From Margaritifera margaritifera (Eukaryota; Mollusca; Bivalvia; Unionida; Margaritiferidae): DNA of 64,000 nucleotides. The stretch spans positions 433,001-497,000 of the forward strand of contig JAQPZY010001256.1 in the NCBI GenBank assembly GCA_029931535.1, in the 5' to 3' direction. The notes beneath the pieces are model-generated. The model worked only from the letters and a program-made list of their open reading frames with translations. It did not search any database and was not told the origin of the DNA. The translations under genes and the position numbers were made by a program. Shown piece after piece: positions 60,126 through 64,000 of the stretch (its first letter is position 1; the number at the start of each line of letters is the position of its first letter).

Positions 60126-61404
60126 GTCTCCCGCGCACGTGTATTTAACGTTTCGTACTTTTGATTCACGATTACGTGTATTGCCAAAATTCTCCGATGC
60201 AGATCATGTGGGTTTATTTGCCTTACAAATCAAGATACAAAGGAGTTTTTGAAATTTCAGAGTGTAAAGTACATTATCATGATATGGTCTCATAAATATG
60301 CATGCTAATACATTAGTCTTGTTAGCGTGCATAAAAAGTGCTTTGAATCTAGAATCTAGAGACGAAATAGTGGCCATCATGAACTGCCCCCATGTCCGTT
60401 ATTGCTATTACGTCATAATTAACCCATCGACGTCGCAATGACTCAACGAGGTGTCATCTCTAATAGCAAAGTAAGCAATAGTTTAAGCCTATGGAAACTT
60501 AACCATTCCTCGTTTTTTTTAAAGTTCCAATAATTCAAATATTTTTGTATAAAGTCCATGTATTTTACTGCTGGTTGAAACGTCGTGAAATGTTATTTCA
60601 AACACCTATCTTTTATTATGAGGACTATTCTTCGTATCTAGCCGGGTGTTTCTCCGCCTAAAACTTGCCAGTTTAGGTAATTGGGGACAACAATGCATTA
60701 CTCTCAAGAAGTATTAGCTTTCCTAAAACTTGCCGTCTTTAGCTGAACTAGTTGGGTGCGAAACACGTTGATGTATGGTGTAATACCCGTGCGTGTTACT
60801 GAGGAAGGTTTGAAGAATCTCTGTACGTTTTTATTTTATTTTTTACATATTGTCAGGGTGGCAGCATTTGTAATATGACATCTGATTAATGAACATACTT
60901 TTTATGGAATGCTATGACAGTGTTTAAAGCATGCATTTTCAAATATTAATTTAACACTTCAACATTGAACAAGATAAAGGCTACTTATTTCAAGGTCTAT
61001 AAATGCGGAAGCAGACTGGAAGCAGCTATGCATTACAGGGATACTGAAAAAAATATACAGTATCAAGCTGGGCTTGTTCTCTAAGTTTTCCTTATTTCAT
61101 AGTTTTAGTGCTGACATCCTGAGAGCATGTGCTCTTTGCCTAACTGAAGAATGTGTGAACAAAAATAATCAATAACGAACCATTATATCAGTGGGTGGAT
61201 ATTCACTGGCCATTATATTAGTGAGTGGATAGTCATTAGCCATTATTTCAGCGGATGGATATTCATTGGCTCCCACCTTGTGTAGCTGCAAGATAATGAG
61301 GTCTTTTCTTCTTTTTTTTCAGAAATTAATACTTGTTAATCTTAATCATGACTAAACATTGCTCAAGTAATCCGGGACAATATAAACAAGAGTCATTGCC
61401 GCCA

Positions 61405-61870
61405 TGAGGGAGATATCGCTGACAAATGCGTCACACTTCCGGTGCTCACGAGACCGCAGATAACCACCATATTTCAACTTTAGTGAAAGTACGAAATATC
61501 CGTCCTGTTTCCTCATGCTGCACTACACCGATTTGAAGCTACTTACCAATCGCTGCAGTTCAAGTGCAAGTTTCCAAACCATTTGGAACATCCTCATCTC
61601 TTTCCGGCGTGAGTCGAATAACTTTAAATCTCTGAAAGAGACTCGCAGGTGATCATAGTAATACTTCCCAAGTTGGTAAGTTTTTGGTGGACGAACATCC
61701 TGCTATATGTGTGAAGAGCAGTATCTTATAAAATGATTGGTGTTGAAAACAACACTCGACGACGTTTCAATAATGAATGAAATACCGGCATTTTTACGTT
61801 TTTAATGTAATTCCTGTAACACTGTGATGAAAAAGATGAAGAAATCATTCGGTTTAAATAACTTGAAACT
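61405..61870 (+). repeat. repeat family R3, second copy with 5' extension
   Basis: 61560-61870 is the inverted partner of 59880-60125. The preceding 61405-61570 (TATCGCTGACAAATGCGTCA … AATCGCTGCAGTTC) recurs in direct orientation at 62550-62700 (GATCGCTGACAACTGAGTCA … AATCACTGTAGTTC). Confidence 0.8.
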
Positions 61871-61909
61871 ATTGCTGAACTGCTGTTGGTAATTACACGT
61901 CACCTAGTC

Positions 61910-62160
61910 ATTGTGACGTCATGAAATTACTAAAACTTAATAACAGCACGGACTTGAGATCAGTTCAAAGTAGACATTATTTACATCTGAGGTTTTTTTC
62001 TAGCATGATATGGAAAAGCCTGAGGACGTTTCGATTGTTTTCCAAACTAGATGTTATGGAAATGACGTTACTGTTGTGCGAATGACGTCACTGACTACCC
62101 AATCGCGAGATACAAATGTACTAGTTTGCCTGCTTGTTATATTGGCATGCCAATTTAGGC
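61910..62160 (+). repeat. R3-associated block with TGACGTCA sites
   Basis: Contains TGACGTCA at about 61915 and 62082. The stretch GAATGACGTCACTGACTACC has a direct diverged copy at about 62755 (GAATGACGTCACTGACTAAC). Confidence 0.65.
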
Positions 62161-62549
62161 CTTGTACCAGCGAATGGGAGGTTTTCCGCTCTTGTTTCCG
62201 CCAGAACCGACAAGTTCCAAGTGACCAGAGACGTGAACCTTTTCAGCCAATCGGCATGTTACGTATCAAACATTCCTTGCCTACACTTACCGAAAAATGT
62301 GACATTTTATCCAATCTAAGGCCCTAATAGCACGCGGTGCGGATGTAAATTATTCTACTTGTTAATGATCTTAAAAGCCGTCTTCCTTGAATGACGGTAA
62401 TGCGGTGTCTATTTCAGTGCGTTAGAAAAGTTAGAAATACACATAATATGCAAGAATATGGTTCTATTTTACGGTAAACACAAACTATTATTAGACATAT
62501 ATAAAATTCTGCTAATGTTAGCGCGTACTTTCAGAAATCGCATCTAAAG

Positions 62550-62830
62550 ATCGCTGACAACTGAGTCACACTTACGGTACTCATGAGATATAACTATCAA
62601 CAGCCATCTTTGAAAAAGGTACAAAAATGTCATCCTGTTGACCCATCGCGCACCTTGGCGATGCGAAGCTACCAAACAATCACTGTAGTTCGAGGGGGGG
62701 GGGAGGGGAAGGGGGAGTCTCAAACTGGCCGTTATGGACATGTAACTCTTGTGTGAATGACGTCACTGACTAACCAGCTTTAAGACAGAGTTTTTTTTCA
62801 AGTTACTGACCTGTGATATTGGTTTGCCAA
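62550..62830 (+). repeat. repeat family R3, third (direct) partial copy
   Basis: Combines diverged copies of 61405-61570 and of 62055-62150. A G-rich insertion (62692-62715) lies at the junction where the middle of the family is missing. Confidence 0.75.
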
Positions 62831-63420
62831 ATGTCACAGTGGGTTAACCTAGCAGATAGTAAATGTATCGATCTTTTGGTCAAAAAACTAATCGCAAATA
62901 TAACATAAATTACCTTTCAAAATGAGTCAGACCAAGGGGAAAACGGTTTGTGCAGGCAGTGGCGTTAGTTAAATAACGTCATCTTGGCGCTCTCGCTTCT
63001 CTAGAAACGTCACTGCCATCACAAGCTGAATGTGCCACGTTCTTGCCGAATCACCTGCTTCATTTTTATACCTCTTTTTGTTCAAGGGATTAACAAAAGT
63101 AATGGAAATTATATAAAGTATAAGCCTTAAGCCACCAACTCTTGAACTGTTATTGTTAATTTTGCATCGTTTCTTTTGCCAAAACTCAACGTAAAAATGA
63201 CTAAAATTGACAACTCAAACAGAACTTGACCCTGGGGTCAAACGGTCTGTGCATACAGCGGCGTTGTAATATTAGCTATAAAAAGGCAAAGAACCAGGTG
63301 GAATAATGCTATGAAGTTATGCGCTACATTGCGTCTGTACTATGATATATTTTTCTTCAATATTTTAAATGAGTCTACCCGCAACCTACACATAAACTCA
63401 TTCATCTACTCGTCAATCTT
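62831..63420. other. no gene seen
   Basis: Contains another pair of related phrases (GTTTGTGCAGGCAGTGGCGT near 62946 and CTGTGCATACAGCGGCGTTG near 63248), probably further R3 family sequence. No coding signal. Confidence 0.45.
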
Positions 63421-63768
63421 CACATACATACATACATACATACATACATACATACATACATACATACATACATACATACATACATACATACATACATACA
63501 AAATATATGTATACATATATGCATACTTACTGCCTGCGTGCATATATGGCTACCTAACCACATACCTACATACATACACACCTACAAGACCTACCTACAA
63601 GCATGCATACATACATACATACATACATACACACTTACAAGACCTACCTACAAGCATGCATACATACCTACCTACATACACACCTACAAGACCTACCTAC
63701 AAGCATGCATACATACCTACATACATACACACCTACAAGACCTACCTACAAGCATACATACATACATG
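63421..63768. repeat. (TACA)n and longer-period ACCTACA tandem repeats
   Basis: A pure CATA run (63421-63500) is followed by copies of a unit of about 55-58 bp, CACACCTACAAGACCTACCT plus ACAAGCATGCATACATAC. The long Tyr/Thr/His open frames across it are simple-repeat artefacts. Confidence 0.93.
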
Positions 63769-63949
63769 CTGTTGTTCCTGCTGGTTTTAACGGCATTTTT
63801 AACACAGTATTGTCGAGTATATTGTCGAGGAAATGGAAGCAAAGTGCCTTTCCCAAGGCAGCCTACCCGGGATGGCCTCAGACAGCATCGCACCCGCGAC
63901 CCTTGGATGACTAGTCCGACGCTCTACCGACTGAGCTACCGCGGCTCCT
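63769..63949 (-). mobile_element. tRNA-derived SINE (CORE-like body) inserted in the TACA repeat
   Basis: On the minus strand the head GGAGCCGCGGTAGCTCAGTC followed by GGTAGAGCGTCGGACTAG holds the A box. The B box is CGGGTGCGATGC (plus about 63885-63896). The body, GGCTGCCTTGGGAAAGGCAC then TTTGCTTCCATTTCCTCGAC, resembles the CORE-SINE central domain. TACA repeats lie on both sides, so target-site duplications cannot be told apart from the microsatellite. Confidence 0.75.
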
Positions 63950-64000
63950 CATACATACATACCTACAAACATACGTCTAGGTATGTAGATTCATACCTAC
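63950..64000. repeat. (CATA)n-type repeat continuing to the window edge
   Basis: CATACATAC and ACCTACAAACATAC on the far side of the SINE. The repeat is cut by the end of the window. Confidence 0.85.

Noticed and set aside
63311..63914. Tyr/Thr/His-rich open frames of over 100 codons
   Set aside because: Translation of TACA and related tandem repeats.
63876..63949. A functional tRNA gene on the minus strand
   Set aside because: The acceptor stem cannot pair, and the head continues directly into a SINE body.

Overview
The window looks like gene-poor, AT-rich animal DNA in which nearly every recognisable coding stretch is a decayed transposable element. The organism is probably a lophotrochozoan, most likely a mollusc. 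That is an inference from the mix of elements: Polinton/Maverick, ISL2EU-type transposase with YqaJ nuclease, Ty3/Gypsy, L1-like and CFDP2-type LINEs, and tRNA-derived SINEs. It also fits the long AT, ATT, GA, CA and TACA microsatellites. No bacterial-type operons, rRNA or intact tRNA genes were seen. The only host-gene evidence is a pair of EGF-like exons on the minus strand (8011-8094 and 7207-7437). They have matching phase-1 splice sites, but the second carries two in-frame TAG codons.

Layout. 1-660: a broken unidentified ORF. 1.98-2.2 kb: a SINE with target-site duplications. 4.3-5.3 kb: a minus-strand relic resembling the N-terminal part of a Polinton DNA polymerase. 6.65-8.1 kb: the EGF exons and a 58-bp minisatellite that copies the exon's splice-donor end. 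9.7-10.5 kb: a 42-bp minisatellite. 10.75-13.6 kb: a foldback-like structure whose inverted arms are tandem arrays, enclosing a zinc-knuckle relic. 15.2-15.9 kb: a 136-bp dimeric satellite. 15.9-17.6 kb: a LINE reverse transcriptase ending in a C2H2 finger. 18.1-28.5 kb: a decayed Polinton with capsid, membrane-protein and integrase remnants.

32.5-43.7 kb: a minus-strand Ty3/Gypsy element with two LTRs, a primer-binding site, gag, protease, RT, RNase H, integrase and an extra downstream ORF. It holds a nested solo LTR and a nested, deleted ISL2EU element. 45.8-46.6 kb: a 49-bp minisatellite. 49.1-58.0 kb: a second ISL2EU relic (YqaJ nuclease on the plus strand, transposase on the minus strand) with an L1-like LINE between its halves. 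A SINE with perfect 10-bp target-site duplications lies inside that LINE. 59.9-62.8 kb: an inverted and direct cluster of one unknown repeat family. The window ends in TACA microsatellites and a third SINE.

Family assignments rest on motifs recognised by eye and on memory of the families. No database search was possible. Frames in all elements are broken, so nothing here looks autonomously mobile.
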